DNA of 64,000 nucleotides, from assembly GCF_003148665.1 (NCBI RefSeq), contig NZ_QGGQ01000002.1, positions 655,071 to 719,070 on the forward strand. The letters are read 5' to 3'. Positions within the stretch are counted from its first letter, which is position 1. Every line of letters begins with the position of its first letter. The notes beneath the pieces are model-generated. The model made no database searches and was not told where the DNA came from. It saw only the letters and a list, made by a program, of their open reading frames with translations. This DNA is from Maribacter polysiphoniae. GTDB lineage: Bacteria; Bacteroidota; Bacteroidia; Flavobacteriales; Flavobacteriaceae. Of this stretch, positions 27,917 to 36,930 are shown piece by piece. The translations under genes were made by a program, and so were the position numbers.

Positions 27917-28426
27917 CTAGAAGCCCAATTCCTTTTTAACCTCAGGAAGAAGGTCTTTACCTTTCGCTACTATCAATCCACCACCGGCTTGGGCATCGAT
28001 AACGTAATCGAAACCTTGTGCTGCCGCTACCTTTTCAATAGCTGCTTTTGCTTTTTCGGAGATTGGAGCAAACAATTCGGCTTGCTTCTTTTGAAGTTCT
28101 TGTTGGGCATTTTGTTGTGCCTCACCAATGTTTTTCTCGAACACTTGCAATTCTTGTGCCCTTTTTTGGTTTTCCTCTTCAGATTTAGAGGCAGACTCAT
28201 TTGAATACTGAGTGTATTTGTTTTTCAACTCTGTCATAGAGCTCTCGATATCGGCCCTATAGGTTTCTTGAAGCTTTTTTAATTCGGCTTCGGCTGATTT
28301 CATTTCAGGCATTTGGGACAAAAGCTGGGTTACATCAATATGGGCAACTTTACTTTGTGCTTGTACAAAACTTGTTGCCGCAACGAACAAAACCAAGGCA
28401 ACTACTATTTTCTTTACTTCTTTCAT
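27917..28426 (-). CDS. OmpH/Skp family periplasmic chaperone (second copy)
   Basis: 169 residues from ATG 28426 (MKEVKKIVVALVLF); the TTG at 28435 adds nothing useful. A cleavable signal peptide (ends near FVQAQ) is followed by KVAHIDVTQLLSQMPEMK, a long charged coiled-coil arm (about 50-120, Gln/Glu/Lys-rich) and a C-terminal FDYVIDAQAGGGLIVAKG core, the Skp/OmpH fold. Skp holds unfolded outer-membrane proteins for the Bam complex. It is the last gene of the uppS-bamA-ompH-ompH cluster. Confidence 0.92.
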   Translation of the reverse strand: MKEVKKIVVALVLFVAATSFVQAQSKVAHIDVTQLLSQMPEMKSAEAELKKLQETYRADIESSMTELKNKYTQYSNESASKSEEENQKRAQELQVFEKNIGEAQQNAQQELQKKQAELFAPISEKAKAAIEKVAAAQGFDYVIDAQAGGGLIVAKGKDLLPEVKKELGF

Positions 28427-28471
28427 GATTTCCAATTAAAATATTTGAGTATTAATTTAAGTTAATGATTC

Positions 28472-29305
28472 TTATTTGTTATTTGTATCTTCTTTTTCAA
28501 TTTCATTTTCCCGTTCTTCAATCTTGGCCTTCTTTTTGGCTTCCCTTTCCTCTAGGAGTTTCTTCCTTCTTTCGTCATATGCCTTTTTACGCTCTTCCCG
28601 AATCTTCAATTGTTCCGCCCTTTTTTCCTCAGCGGTCTTTGTTCGGGCCTCTTCTGCCTGTTTGGCCATCGCTTTTCGCTCTAGCAAGGCATCACTCATC
28701 TCCTCTTCCTGCACGTCCCCACCTTCAAAGTCGGACAACCTATTCTTGGCATTTGCTTTCTTCGGTTTACTTATTTTTCTGGTCCTAGCGATACCCCGCA
28801 ATACCAGATCACTGATATCATGTCTTTTTTCGGAATACAACATTACAACATCCGCAGATTTATCAAAAATAAAATCATACTTTTTATTGGCCCCGATTTT
28901 TTGTACCTCATTAAAAACCTGATCTTGAATCGGCTGGATCAATTGTCGCTTTTGCATGACCAAATCACCCTGCGGACCAAAACGATCTTGTTGGTATTCG
29001 ATCATCTCCTTTTCAAGAATCTGTATCTCCTCTTCCCGCTCAGCAATCAACTCATTGGTCAACAGCACTTTTTCAGCCATTAGATCCTTCTTCATTTGCT
29101 CAACAACGCTTTGTTTTTGCTCAATCTCAACTTTCCATTTTTGGACCTTATTTTCCAATTGGGCAGTAGCATCACGATATTCCTCAACATTTTCCAGTAT
29201 GTACTCCATATCCACATAAGCCATTCGAACACCCCGTTGGGCAAACGAATGCAATGTGCAAAACATCAAGAATACGACTATAAGAACTTTTGTTTTTGGT
29301 TTCAT
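28472..29305 (-). CDS. OmpH/Skp family periplasmic chaperone with long charged C-terminal tail
   Basis: 277 residues from ATG 29305 (MKPKTKVLIVVF), giving a signal peptide that ends near SFAQ; the frame from 29344 overlaps a -7-like TATTTTTG (29349-29342, minus strand). The OmpH core (about 25-175) holds MAYVDMEYILENV and KYDFIFDKSADVVMLY. The last about 100 residues are a Lys/Glu/Arg-rich low-complexity helix (ending EKEDTNNK) that ordinary Skp lacks. It lies 91 nt downstream of bamA and 45 nt upstream of the second ompH. Confidence 0.9.
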   Translation of the reverse strand: MKPKTKVLIVVFLMFCTLHSFAQRGVRMAYVDMEYILENVEEYRDATAQLENKVQKWKVEIEQKQSVVEQMKKDLMAEKVLLTNELIAEREEEIQILEKEMIEYQQDRFGPQGDLVMQKRQLIQPIQDQVFNEVQKIGANKKYDFIFDKSADVVMLYSEKRHDISDLVLRGIARTRKISKPKKANAKNRLSDFEGGDVQEEEMSDALLERKAMAKQAEEARTKTAEEKRAEQLKIREERKKAYDERRKKLLEEREAKKKAKIEERENEIEKEDTNNK

Positions 29306-29396
29306 TTTTGATTCCGCTTTAATACATAGAAAATATCGTGCCAAAAATACTAAAACTTTTAAAATGAATGGTTTAGCTTATGCCACGATTCTTAAA

Positions 29397-32000
29397 TTAA
29401 AACTGTTGACCGATAATGAAGTGTGTTTGCCATCCACTGGGTCCTGTAGAACTTGAACTGTAGTCCTGATCGAAACCATAACCAAAGTCAATTCCCAGTA
29501 AACCGAATGCCGGCATAAATATACGAAGCCCCACTCCAGCCGAACGTTTTATTTCAAACGGATTAAAGTCCTGAAAATTGTTGAAACCATTACCACCTTC
29601 CATAAAAGCCAAGCCATAAATCGATGCTGATGGCTTTAAGGTCAATGGATATCGTAGCTCCATAGAGAATTTATTGTACACCAAGGCACCATCTAGCTGG
29701 CCGGTATCCGGATTAAATGGGGTCAACGCCTGGTTATCATACCCTCGTAACTGCACTACATCCCTACCATCCAAGGTAAAATTACCCATACCGTCACCAC
29801 CAACATAGAAACGCTCAAAAGGCACATCGCCCACGGCACTGTTGTAACTACCCAAGAATCCTAACTCGGCATTGGTTCGCAGCACCAAATCACCAACAAG
29901 CGTCGTATACCAATCCCCTTTGAATTTTACCTTATAGTATTCCAACCATCTAAAACGTTCTTGATCCACTTCTTCCAATCGTGCAGAATCCTCAGCATCC
30001 AATGTACCACCTTGCTGGGCCCTTTGTATCGTAAGATCCGTACTCTCTTCTTTCAAGCCACTATAATCCTTATTGCTGAACAGGGAGTATGGGGGAGTGA
30101 ATTTACCCGTAATCTCAAAATTGGAACCTCCCCTTGGGAATATCCTACCCCCAGCGGTGGCATTTCTTGAAATACCCAAGGTATAGGTAAACGCATTGGA
30201 TTTACCATTACCGAAGTTGAACAAGCCCAAACTATAATTGTTGAATTCATAGAGTTGATATCCCAAAGAATGTGAAATCACGAAGAAATCATCGGGCCAT
30301 TGTACTTTTTTCGCCAACCCTGCTGAAATCCCGGTAATGGAGAACCCTTCGTCCTTATCTACCTTTATCCTACCTGAACTGGTATAACTGGCACGGAATT
30401 GTTTGGTCTGGGATAATGATAGGTTAAAACGTACCGGTTTTTTACCACCCAACCAAGGTTCCGAGAAGTTTAAACTGTATACCCGATAGGTCTTACTGGC
30501 TTGCAAACGTACCGCAAAACTCTGACCATCACCCATAGGTACAGGCTTATAGGCTTCCCCATTAAAAATATTCCGCAAAGAAAAATTACTGAAAGAAAGC
30601 CCTAAGGTACCGATGAAACCACCGCCACCATATCCACCTTGGAGTTCAATCTGGCTCGATCCCGATTCAACAAGACCATAGTCCAAATCCACAGTACCTT
30701 CATTGGGTTTTGGATTGATAATATCCGGTTTGATCTGTTCCGCATCGAAGAAACCAAGTTGCCCCAATTCACGAATACTCCTTATAATATCGGACTTGTT
30801 ATATTTTTGACCGGGACGGGTTCTTAATTCCCTGAAAATAACGTGGTCATTCGTTTTGTCGTTCCCGTTGATCGTAACATGGTCCAAGAAGGTCTCCTTG
30901 CCCTCAACAATACGGATCTCAAAATTAATCGTGTCATTCTCAGCGGAAACCTCTACTGGGTTTATACTTGAAAACAAATAACCGTTATTTTGGTACAAGC
31001 TTGTGACATCATTGGCATCGGGCTTGGTATCATCGGCAATACGCTCGCGCAACAACACCCCATTATAGGTAGACCCTTTTTTAATACCCAAAACACGGCT
31101 TAATACCTGATCCGAATAGACACTGTTACCCACGAAATCAATATCACCGAAATAATACTTGTTTCCTTCTTCAACATTGATCTTGATCTTGATATTGTTC
31201 TCATCAACATTAATGATGGTATCTGAAAGTATCCTAGCATCCCGGTAACCGTTCTCCGCATATTTATCCATCAATAGCGTCAGGTCATTTTCATAATCAT
31301 CCTCGATGAACTTGGACTTTTTCCAAAAGCGTCCCAATTTCTTCTTCTTGGTCTTCTTAAAGGCTTTTCGCAATTTCTTTGCAGGTAATTTTTCATTGCC
31401 TTCAAAAACAATATCCTTTATTTTAACCTTATCACCCTTATCAACATTTACGACCATACTCCTAGCATTAGTTTGCGAGGTGTCCTTGACCGTAATAATA
31501 TTGACCTTAGTATTAAGGTAGCCCTTTTTCTTGAATTTATTCGTGATATAGTTCTTACTGTTCGCAATAAGACTTTCGGTTATCTTTTTCCCTTTCTTAA
31601 GATCCGTATCCTTTAAAATCTCATCGACCTTACCATCTTTCACACCATTCATCTTCACCTTGGACAAGGTGGGACGCTCAATGATGTTCAATTCTAGGAA
31701 AACATTCTCCCCTTGGATATCGGTAACATAGAATGCGATATCGGTAAAAAGTTCCAAGCCCCACAGTTTGTTGATGATGGCACTGATCTGTTCCCCGGGA
31801 AGGGTAATCGGCTGCCCTACCCTCAAACCGGTATAGGTCTTTACTGTCTGTTCATTATAACTTTGTAGCCCCGTTACTTCGAGACCACCAAGTATATACT
31901 TTTTGCCATCTTCATAAGAAGTTTCTTGTGCAGAGGCAATGGTGACAATAAAAAATAATAAGAAAGTAATAATGGGTTCAAGGGACATGAACCTTTTCAT
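29397..32000 (-). CDS. bamA: Outer membrane protein assembly factor BamA
   Basis: 867 residues from ATG 32000 (MKRFMSLEPIITFLLFF, signal peptide ending near ASAQ); the TTG at 32033 would overlap uppS. About five POTRA domains occupy residues 30-430, with repeated GxxF/GN motifs such as VFEGNEKLPAKKLRKAF and DFVGNSVYSDQVL. A lysine-rich KKTKKKKLGRFW loop lies inside them. The rest is a 16-strand Omp85 barrel ending in a terminal Phe (HFIIGQQF). BamA inserts barrel proteins into the outer membrane. It starts 4 nt after the uppS stop; the two ompH chaperones follow. Confidence 0.96.
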   Translation of the reverse strand: MKRFMSLEPIITFLLFFIVTIASAQETSYEDGKKYILGGLEVTGLQSYNEQTVKTYTGLRVGQPITLPGEQISAIINKLWGLELFTDIAFYVTDIQGENVFLELNIIERPTLSKVKMNGVKDGKVDEILKDTDLKKGKKITESLIANSKNYITNKFKKKGYLNTKVNIITVKDTSQTNARSMVVNVDKGDKVKIKDIVFEGNEKLPAKKLRKAFKKTKKKKLGRFWKKSKFIEDDYENDLTLLMDKYAENGYRDARILSDTIINVDENNIKIKINVEEGNKYYFGDIDFVGNSVYSDQVLSRVLGIKKGSTYNGVLLRERIADDTKPDANDVTSLYQNNGYLFSSINPVEVSAENDTINFEIRIVEGKETFLDHVTINGNDKTNDHVIFRELRTRPGQKYNKSDIIRSIRELGQLGFFDAEQIKPDIINPKPNEGTVDLDYGLVESGSSQIELQGGYGGGGFIGTLGLSFSNFSLRNIFNGEAYKPVPMGDGQSFAVRLQASKTYRVYSLNFSEPWLGGKKPVRFNLSLSQTKQFRASYTSSGRIKVDKDEGFSITGISAGLAKKVQWPDDFFVISHSLGYQLYEFNNYSLGLFNFGNGKSNAFTYTLGISRNATAGGRIFPRGGSNFEITGKFTPPYSLFSNKDYSGLKEESTDLTIQRAQQGGTLDAEDSARLEEVDQERFRWLEYYKVKFKGDWYTTLVGDLVLRTNAELGFLGSYNSAVGDVPFERFYVGGDGMGNFTLDGRDVVQLRGYDNQALTPFNPDTGQLDGALVYNKFSMELRYPLTLKPSASIYGLAFMEGGNGFNNFQDFNPFEIKRSAGVGLRIFMPAFGLLGIDFGYGFDQDYSSSSTGPSGWQTHFIIGQQF

Positions 32001-32004
32001 ATCG

Positions 32005-32745
32005 CTAGTTGAGTTGTTCGCTAGTTTTTCCAAATCTTCGTTCTCTGTTCTGATAATCTATTATGGCACCTATTAAATGATGTTCTTTAAAATCGGGCCA
32101 AAATACATCTATGAAATATAATTCAGCATACGCAATTTGCCATAATAAAAAATTGCTTATCCGGTGTTCTCCACTGGTTCGGATGAGCAAGTCCACATCA
32201 GGTAAATTGTGCGTGTAAAGATGGTTATTTATAATGGTTTCATCAATATTTTCAGGAGAAATTATATTATTTTTAACTTTGATAGCAATCTGTTTCACAG
32301 CGTTCAACATTTCGTCCCGGGCCCCATAACTCAGTGCCAGGGTCAAGGTCATTCCCGTATTTCCCTTGGTTTTTTCCATTACCTCGATAAGTTCCTCATA
32401 GGCTGTTTTTGGCAATGCCTTAATATCACCGATCGTATTCAACTTCACATTGTTCTTGTTGAATGTCTTAAGCTCTTTCTTAAGGGAAGACACCAAAAGC
32501 CGCATCAAAGTATCGATTTCGAATTTCGGTCGGTTCCAGTTTTCGGTGGAAAAAGTGTAGAGGGTAAGGTAATCCAAGCCGATTTTAACACAGCTCTCAA
32601 CGGTTCTTCTGACGGTAGTAACGCCATTTTCATGGCCAAAAACCCGAAGTTTACCTTTCTGTTTGGCCCAACGACCGTTACCGTCCATAATAATAGCGAT
32701 ATGCTTTGGTAATTTTTGGTCGTCGATTTCTTCGATAGTATTCAT
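32005..32745 (-). CDS. uppS: Isoprenyl transferase (undecaprenyl diphosphate synthase)
   Basis: 246 residues from ATG 32745 (MNTIEEIDDQKLPKH); the longer frame from 32787 overlaps the upstream gene. The cis-prenyltransferase signature IAIIMDGNGRWAK carries the catalytic Asp. The YTFSTENWNRP region and the C-terminal DLLIRTSGEHRISNFLLWQ are intact. It makes the C55 lipid carrier for peptidoglycan and surface glycans. It is 7 nt downstream of the DUF6089 gene and 4 nt upstream of bamA, so it is firmly in the envelope operon. Confidence 0.97.
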   Translation of the reverse strand: MNTIEEIDDQKLPKHIAIIMDGNGRWAKQKGKLRVFGHENGVTTVRRTVESCVKIGLDYLTLYTFSTENWNRPKFEIDTLMRLLVSSLKKELKTFNKNNVKLNTIGDIKALPKTAYEELIEVMEKTKGNTGMTLTLALSYGARDEMLNAVKQIAIKVKNNIISPENIDETIINNHLYTHNLPDVDLLIRTSGEHRISNFLLWQIAYAELYFIDVFWPDFKEHHLIGAIIDYQNRERRFGKTSEQLN

Positions 32746-32752
32746 GTAAGTA

Positions 32753-33448
32753 TCACTCAAAACAATCGGAACAAGGTTTTCTGCCAAAGGTATACGTTAA
32801 TGTAACCCCTGAGAAAACATACCAATCGTCACTAAAAATATTTCCAAAATCAACATCCAATTGTTGATTCACATTCGATTTTTCAGGATTACTGGCATCC
32901 AAATTGTCTGTAAAGGTATACCTTGCCCCAACTTCCGCACCAATAATCAAGAACTGATTCAACCTCTTTTTAACTCCCACAACCATAGGAATGGCAAAAG
33001 AACCATCCTTTTGATCGATACTCAATTGCTGACCAGCATCTATATAGTCGTAGTCATATCTAAAATAGGTAAACCCCGTGTATAAATATGGCGTAAAAGC
33101 AGAACCCAACCTATGTAAATTATAATCAACAAAATTAAACTCCAGACCCGCCGAAGCTTCAAAGACGGAATTATTAACCACATAACCCCTTTGTTGCCTA
33201 GCGGTCATACTCGATTTTGAATCGTCGGCTGTAAATTTACCATAAATTAAGCTAGCACGCCAAGCATATCGTTTACTTTTATTCCATTTGAACAATCCGC
33301 CAATGGCAATATCCGAAGGTGCTATGAAATTTGTCCTACCAACATCACCAATGTTATTGGCACCACCAACAAAAGCCCCTATCTCATAAGTCTGTGCATT
33401 CAACGAAACACAAAGCAAAAAAAGAATTGAAAAAAAATAATTCTTCAT
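32753..33448 (-). CDS. DUF6089 family outer-membrane beta-barrel-like protein
   Basis: 231 residues. A signal peptide (ends near SLNAQ) is followed by TYEIGAFVGGANNIGDVG and alternating amphipathic strands, with a C-terminal GVTLTYTFGRKPCSDCFE tail. It looks like a small outer-membrane barrel. Function unknown. It sits between nadK and uppS-bamA, 7 nt before uppS, which points to a role linked to envelope assembly (inference). The CxxC near the C-terminus is notable for an envelope protein. Confidence 0.85.
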   Translation of the reverse strand: MKNYFFSILFLLCVSLNAQTYEIGAFVGGANNIGDVGRTNFIAPSDIAIGGLFKWNKSKRYAWRASLIYGKFTADDSKSSMTARQQRGYVVNNSVFEASAGLEFNFVDYNLHRLGSAFTPYLYTGFTYFRYDYDYIDAGQQLSIDQKDGSFAIPMVVGVKKRLNQFLIIGAEVGARYTFTDNLDASNPEKSNVNQQLDVDFGNIFSDDWYVFSGVTLTYTFGRKPCSDCFE

Positions 33449-33561
33449 ATATCCAACATAGTTTGCAAATTAAACCCTAACAGGGACATACCCATATTAG
33501 CAATACATATATGTACCCACATGATAAACAGCTTTTGGGCACAAATATTGTTTTCTATGGC

Positions 33562-34443
33562 TCAATTGCGCTTATCTTCCCCCCATAACAATTTATTACG
33601 CAGTGTATTTAAAAAACTATCGGAAGTATATTCTATCATATTTATGGCAAAATGTGCCTTTTTAATCTCTATAACAGTACCGTTCTCCAATGTAGCAATC
33701 CGAGAGTCCAAGGAAATAAGATGATGGTCTTCCCGTCCTAAAACCTTTAATCGAATGACCGTATCATCGGAAATCACCAAAGGTCTAGCATTCAGGTTAT
33801 GCGGGGCAATAGGGGTAAGTACCAAGGATTTTGCCGTAGGAACTATCACAGGCCCGCCACAACTCAGGGAATACCCTGTAGAACCAGTCGGCGTGGAAAC
33901 AATGAGTCCGTCCGCCCAATACGAAGTCAGATACTCCCCATTGAGATGGGTTTCCACCGTAATCATAGAGGTGGTATCCTTTCTACTTACGGCAATCTCA
34001 TTCAATGCAAAATTAAGCGGGCCTATTTCATCGGACTGGGTTCCGGCATCGACCTCAACCAAACTTCTTTCCACTATGGTATAGGCCCCTTGCATGAACT
34101 CCCGAACAACTTTACGGACATCCTCTTTCTTGATTGTCGAAAGAAAACCCAAACGCCCGGTATTGACCCCTACAATGGGAATACCCAAATCGCGCACAAA
34201 TGTTGTTGCCCTTAATATGGTACCATCGCCCCCGAAACTAACGAACATGTCATAAGAACCATCCAACCCAGTGGTTTCATTAAACGACCTGCAATCATCA
34301 ACATTCGACTTCTTGGACAAATGGTATTTAAATTGTTCTTCAATAGCTACTATCGCCGATGCCTTTTTGAGTTCATCGAGCAGCTCACCCACATAATCCA
34401 TCGTTGAATCCTGGTATACTTGTCCGTATATAGCAACTTTCAT
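33562..34443 (-). CDS. nadK: NAD kinase
   Basis: 293 residues. The signature FVSFGGDGTILRA is the ATP/NAD-binding GGDG loop; GRLGFLS, the ALNEIAVSR region and the STPTGSTGYSLSCGGP loop are present. It phosphorylates NAD to NADP in the cytoplasm. It lies between the CBS-domain gene and DUF6089 on the same strand, with gaps of 142 and 113 nt. I see no terminator in either gap, so read-through is likely. Confidence 0.97.
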   Translation of the reverse strand: MKVAIYGQVYQDSTMDYVGELLDELKKASAIVAIEEQFKYHLSKKSNVDDCRSFNETTGLDGSYDMFVSFGGDGTILRATTFVRDLGIPIVGVNTGRLGFLSTIKKEDVRKVVREFMQGAYTIVERSLVEVDAGTQSDEIGPLNFALNEIAVSRKDTTSMITVETHLNGEYLTSYWADGLIVSTPTGSTGYSLSCGGPVIVPTAKSLVLTPIAPHNLNARPLVISDDTVIRLKVLGREDHHLISLDSRIATLENGTVIEIKKAHFAINMIEYTSDSFLNTLRNKLLWGEDKRN

Positions 34444-34585
34444 CTATTGTTTTTCTTATTTCTTTCATCGACCAGACGTATGCAACCACGTACCGACCTA
34501 TCCACATAATGGGTATTTATAAACACTCGACCACACCGATGAAAGTCCCGATCAACATCAAGGACAATCACGATTTTTACTCTAA

Positions 34586-35242
34586 TTAAACGTTTAGGTA
34601 TTTATCCAAGTAGTCAGACCTTTGTTTAAGGTCATCAATAAACTGATCTTCCACATTCCCAAAAAGGATCGTGTAATTATAGCGCCTGAAAGTATGCAGG
34701 ACCTCATTCATACTCGTACCACTTATTTTAATCGTAATCTGCACTACCCCATCCCGTATCTGGGAAATAAACCCTCCTATGAACTTACTATTGTTACTTT
34801 CAACAATCTGCACAACCTCACTAAAGGAATAATCCCGCTGTTCCTTGGCCACCACCAAAATACCTCCTGGCTCCGTAAAAAAAGGCATATCGATAAAAAC
34901 ACTGACAATATCGGTAATGTCATAATACCCGAGAACGTCATTACCCTCACTTATAACCGGTACCAAATTAGCCTCATTTCTCGCAAAGGTCTCCAAGACA
35001 TCGAACCAACTGGTTTCTTCACGAACAAAAAACGATTCCAGATTGTATTTGAAATCCTCGATTTTCTTGTCCACGTCAAAATGCTCCAAATCATTTTCAT
35101 TGAACACCCCCAAAAACTTTTTCCCATCTACAATGGCTATATGCGAGTAGGTATTCTCCATGAAGAACTTAACCAAATTACCTAAAGGCTCATCGACCTC
35201 AAAGACAGGTATTGTGGTAATTATGTGTGTTTGAATCTGCAT
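34586..35242 (-). CDS. CBS-domain protein
   Basis: 218 residues. Two CBS motifs make one Bateman module (about 1-135; YSHIAIVDGKKFLGVFNENDLEHF and NLVPVISEGNDVLGYYDITDIVSVF). A C-terminal half of about 80 residues resembles an ACT-like regulatory fold (PGGILVVAKEQRDYSFSEVVQIVE). There is no catalytic domain, so it is probably an adenine-nucleotide or metabolite sensor. It is the first gene of the minus-strand cluster leading to nadK, uppS and bamA, and is divergent from pdxJ. Confidence 0.85.
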   Translation of the reverse strand: MQIQTHIITTIPVFEVDEPLGNLVKFFMENTYSHIAIVDGKKFLGVFNENDLEHFDVDKKIEDFKYNLESFFVREETSWFDVLETFARNEANLVPVISEGNDVLGYYDITDIVSVFIDMPFFTEPGGILVVAKEQRDYSFSEVVQIVESNNSKFIGGFISQIRDGVVQITIKISGTSMNEVLHTFRRYNYTILFGNVEDQFIDDLKQRSDYLDKYLNV

Positions 35243-35332
35243 AGCTTAAAATTAAACGCAAAATACTAATTAAATATATCAAAAGGCATGCCTATTTCGT
35301 ATTTTTGCCATGAAAACACTAGATACATCCCA

Positions 35333-36046
35333 ATGACCAAGCTCAGTGTAAATGTCAACAAAATTGCAACCTTGAGGAATTCAAGGGGAGGCAACGTACC
35401 GAACCTATTAAGGGTAACCAAGGATATCGAATCTTTTGGCGCCCAAGGAATCACCATACATCCCAGACCGGATGAAAGGCATATCAGATACCAAGATGCA
35501 AGGGATTTGAAAAAATTGGTGACCACGGAGTTCAACATTGAAGGCAACCCTATCCAAAAATTCATGGATTTGGTTTTGGAAGTAAGACCTACACAAGTCA
35601 CCTTGGTTCCCGATGCCCTGAATGCCATTACCTCCAATGCGGGTTGGGACACCATTACCAATAGAAGTTTTTTAAAAGAAGTGATCGCTACCTTTAAACA
35701 AAACAACATAAGGACATCCATATTTGTTGACGCCGACCCAAAAATGGTAGCGGGGGCTGCTGAAACCGGGACAGATCGTATTGAACTCTACACGGAAAGT
35801 TTTGCAGAGGCTTTTGACAAAGGGGACATGAAAGGCATTGACCCTTTTATTGAGGCCGCCCAAACAGCAGATCAATTGGGATTGGGCATAAACGCTGGCC
35901 ATGATTTGAGTTTGGACAATATCAAATACTTTAAGGACAACATTCCGAACTTGTTGGAAGTTTCCATTGGCCACGCATTAATTTGCGAATCGCTTTATTT
36001 GGGATTGGAGAACGTTATAAACATGTATTTGAACAAACTAAAATGA
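35333..36046 (+). CDS. pdxJ: Pyridoxine 5'-phosphate synthase
   Basis: 237 residues from ATG 35333 ([16 protein letters not shown]), the standard PdxJ opening; the ATG at 35288 lies upstream of a -7-like TATTTTTG (35300-35307) and is rejected. TIM-barrel motifs are [21 protein letters not shown] and GINAGHDL. It condenses 1-deoxyxylulose 5-phosphate with 3-amino-2-oxopropyl phosphate to make pyridoxine 5'-phosphate. The stop overlaps the next gene's ATG (ATGA), so translation is probably coupled. Confidence 0.97.
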   Translation: MTKLSVNVNKIATLRNSRGGNVPNLLRVTKDIESFGAQGITIHPRPDERHIRYQDARDLKKLVTTEFNIEGNPIQKFMDLVLEVRPTQVTLVPDALNAITSNAGWDTITNRSFLKEVIATFKQNNIRTSIFVDADPKMVAGAAETGTDRIELYTESFAEAFDKGDMKGIDPFIEAAQTADQLGLGINAGHDLSLDNIKYFKDNIPNLLEVSIGHALICESLYLGLENVINMYLNKLK

Positions 36047-36816
36047 ATCCCGTATTACATTCGAATATTCTAGGAAGCGGCAAACCCCTATTGATATTAC
36101 ACGGTTTTTTGGGAATGTCCGACAATTGGAAAACCTTAGGGTCAAAATACAGTGAACATGGAATGCAAGTTCATTTGATCGATCAACGCAACCATGGTCG
36201 AAGTTTTCATGCCGAAGAATTCAACTATGATATTCTAGCGGAGGACCTTAGGAATTATATTGAACAACACGAATTAAGGGATGTCATCATCCTAGGGCAT
36301 TCAATGGGAGGAAAGACCGCCATGCAGTTTGCGGTACGCTATCCCGATCTAATCCAAAAATTGATCGTTGCGGATATCGCCCCTAAATACTATCCGCCAC
36401 ACCATGAATACATCATCAACGGACTGAACCATCTTGATTTCGGGGTAATCAAATCCAGAGGGGAAGCCGATTCCGAATTAAGTAAATACATACAGGAAAA
36501 AGGCATACGCCAGTTTTTACTGAAAAACCTCTATTGGGTCGAAAAAGGAAAACTTGCCTTCCGGTTCAACTTAGAGGTCCTATCGCATAAAATGGAAGAA
36601 ATTGGGGAAGGCCTCAGCGCCATTGACCAATACAATGGTCCCACCTTATTCCTTCGTGGCGATAAATCAGAATACATTATCCCTTCAGATAGCGAGATCA
36701 TCCGCAGACATTTTCCGAACGCCGTCATTGAGTCAATCGATCATGCCGGGCATTGGCTTCACGCGGAAAATCCCACCCAGTTTTTCAACAAGACCTTTAA
36801 TTTCATAAAGTCGTAA
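36043..36816 (+). CDS. Alpha/beta-fold hydrolase
   Basis: 257 residues from ATG 36043, in ATGA overlap with pdxJ; the start at 35983 is inside pdxJ. The oxyanion-hole strand is [13 protein letters not shown], the nucleophile elbow GHSMGG (Ser), then LRGDKSEYI (acid region) and [10 protein letters not shown] (His). The YbfF/BphD-like shape suggests an esterase for small acyl esters; the substrate is unknown. The tight coupling with pdxJ is positional and does not prove a role in vitamin B6 metabolism. Confidence 0.9.
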   Translation: MNPVLHSNILGSGKPLLILHGFLGMSDNWKTLGSKYSEHGMQVHLIDQRNHGRSFHAEEFNYDILAEDLRNYIEQHELRDVIILGHSMGGKTAMQFAVRYPDLIQKLIVADIAPKYYPPHHEYIINGLNHLDFGVIKSRGEADSELSKYIQEKGIRQFLLKNLYWVEKGKLAFRFNLEVLSHKMEEIGEGLSAIDQYNGPTLFLRGDKSEYIIPSDSEIIRRHFPNAVIESIDHAGHWLHAENPTQFFNKTFNFIKS

Positions 36817-36831
36817 CAAATCCCTCTTTTT

Positions 36832-36853
36832 ATTATGCGTGCATAATTTTTTT
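36832..36853 (+). terminator. Weak terminator after pdxJ-hydrolase
   Basis: The AT-rich stem ATTATG (36832-36837) with CATAAT (36842-36847) is followed by a run of T, 15 nt after the stop. Confidence 0.55.
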
Positions 36854-36863
36854 ACCATAAAGA

Positions 36864-36893
36864 TTGCGAATCTCATAATTTTATTTAAATTTG
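36864..36893 (+). promoter_or_regulatory. Promoter of the SGNH-hydrolase gene
   Basis: TTG (36864-36866), 19 nt, then TAAATTTG (36886-36893): a full match to the Bacteroidota -33/-7 pattern. The expected transcript start is near 36899, about 30 nt before the ATG. The leader contains AACTAATTAACTCAAAC. Confidence 0.7.
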
Positions 36894-36930
36894 GATTTAT
36901 CCAATTTAACTAATTAACTCAAACAACGCA

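Noticed and set aside
34622..35185. 187-codon ORF on the plus strand
   Set aside because: It is antisense to the CBS-domain gene, whose protein has clear domain motifs; the plus-strand product has none.
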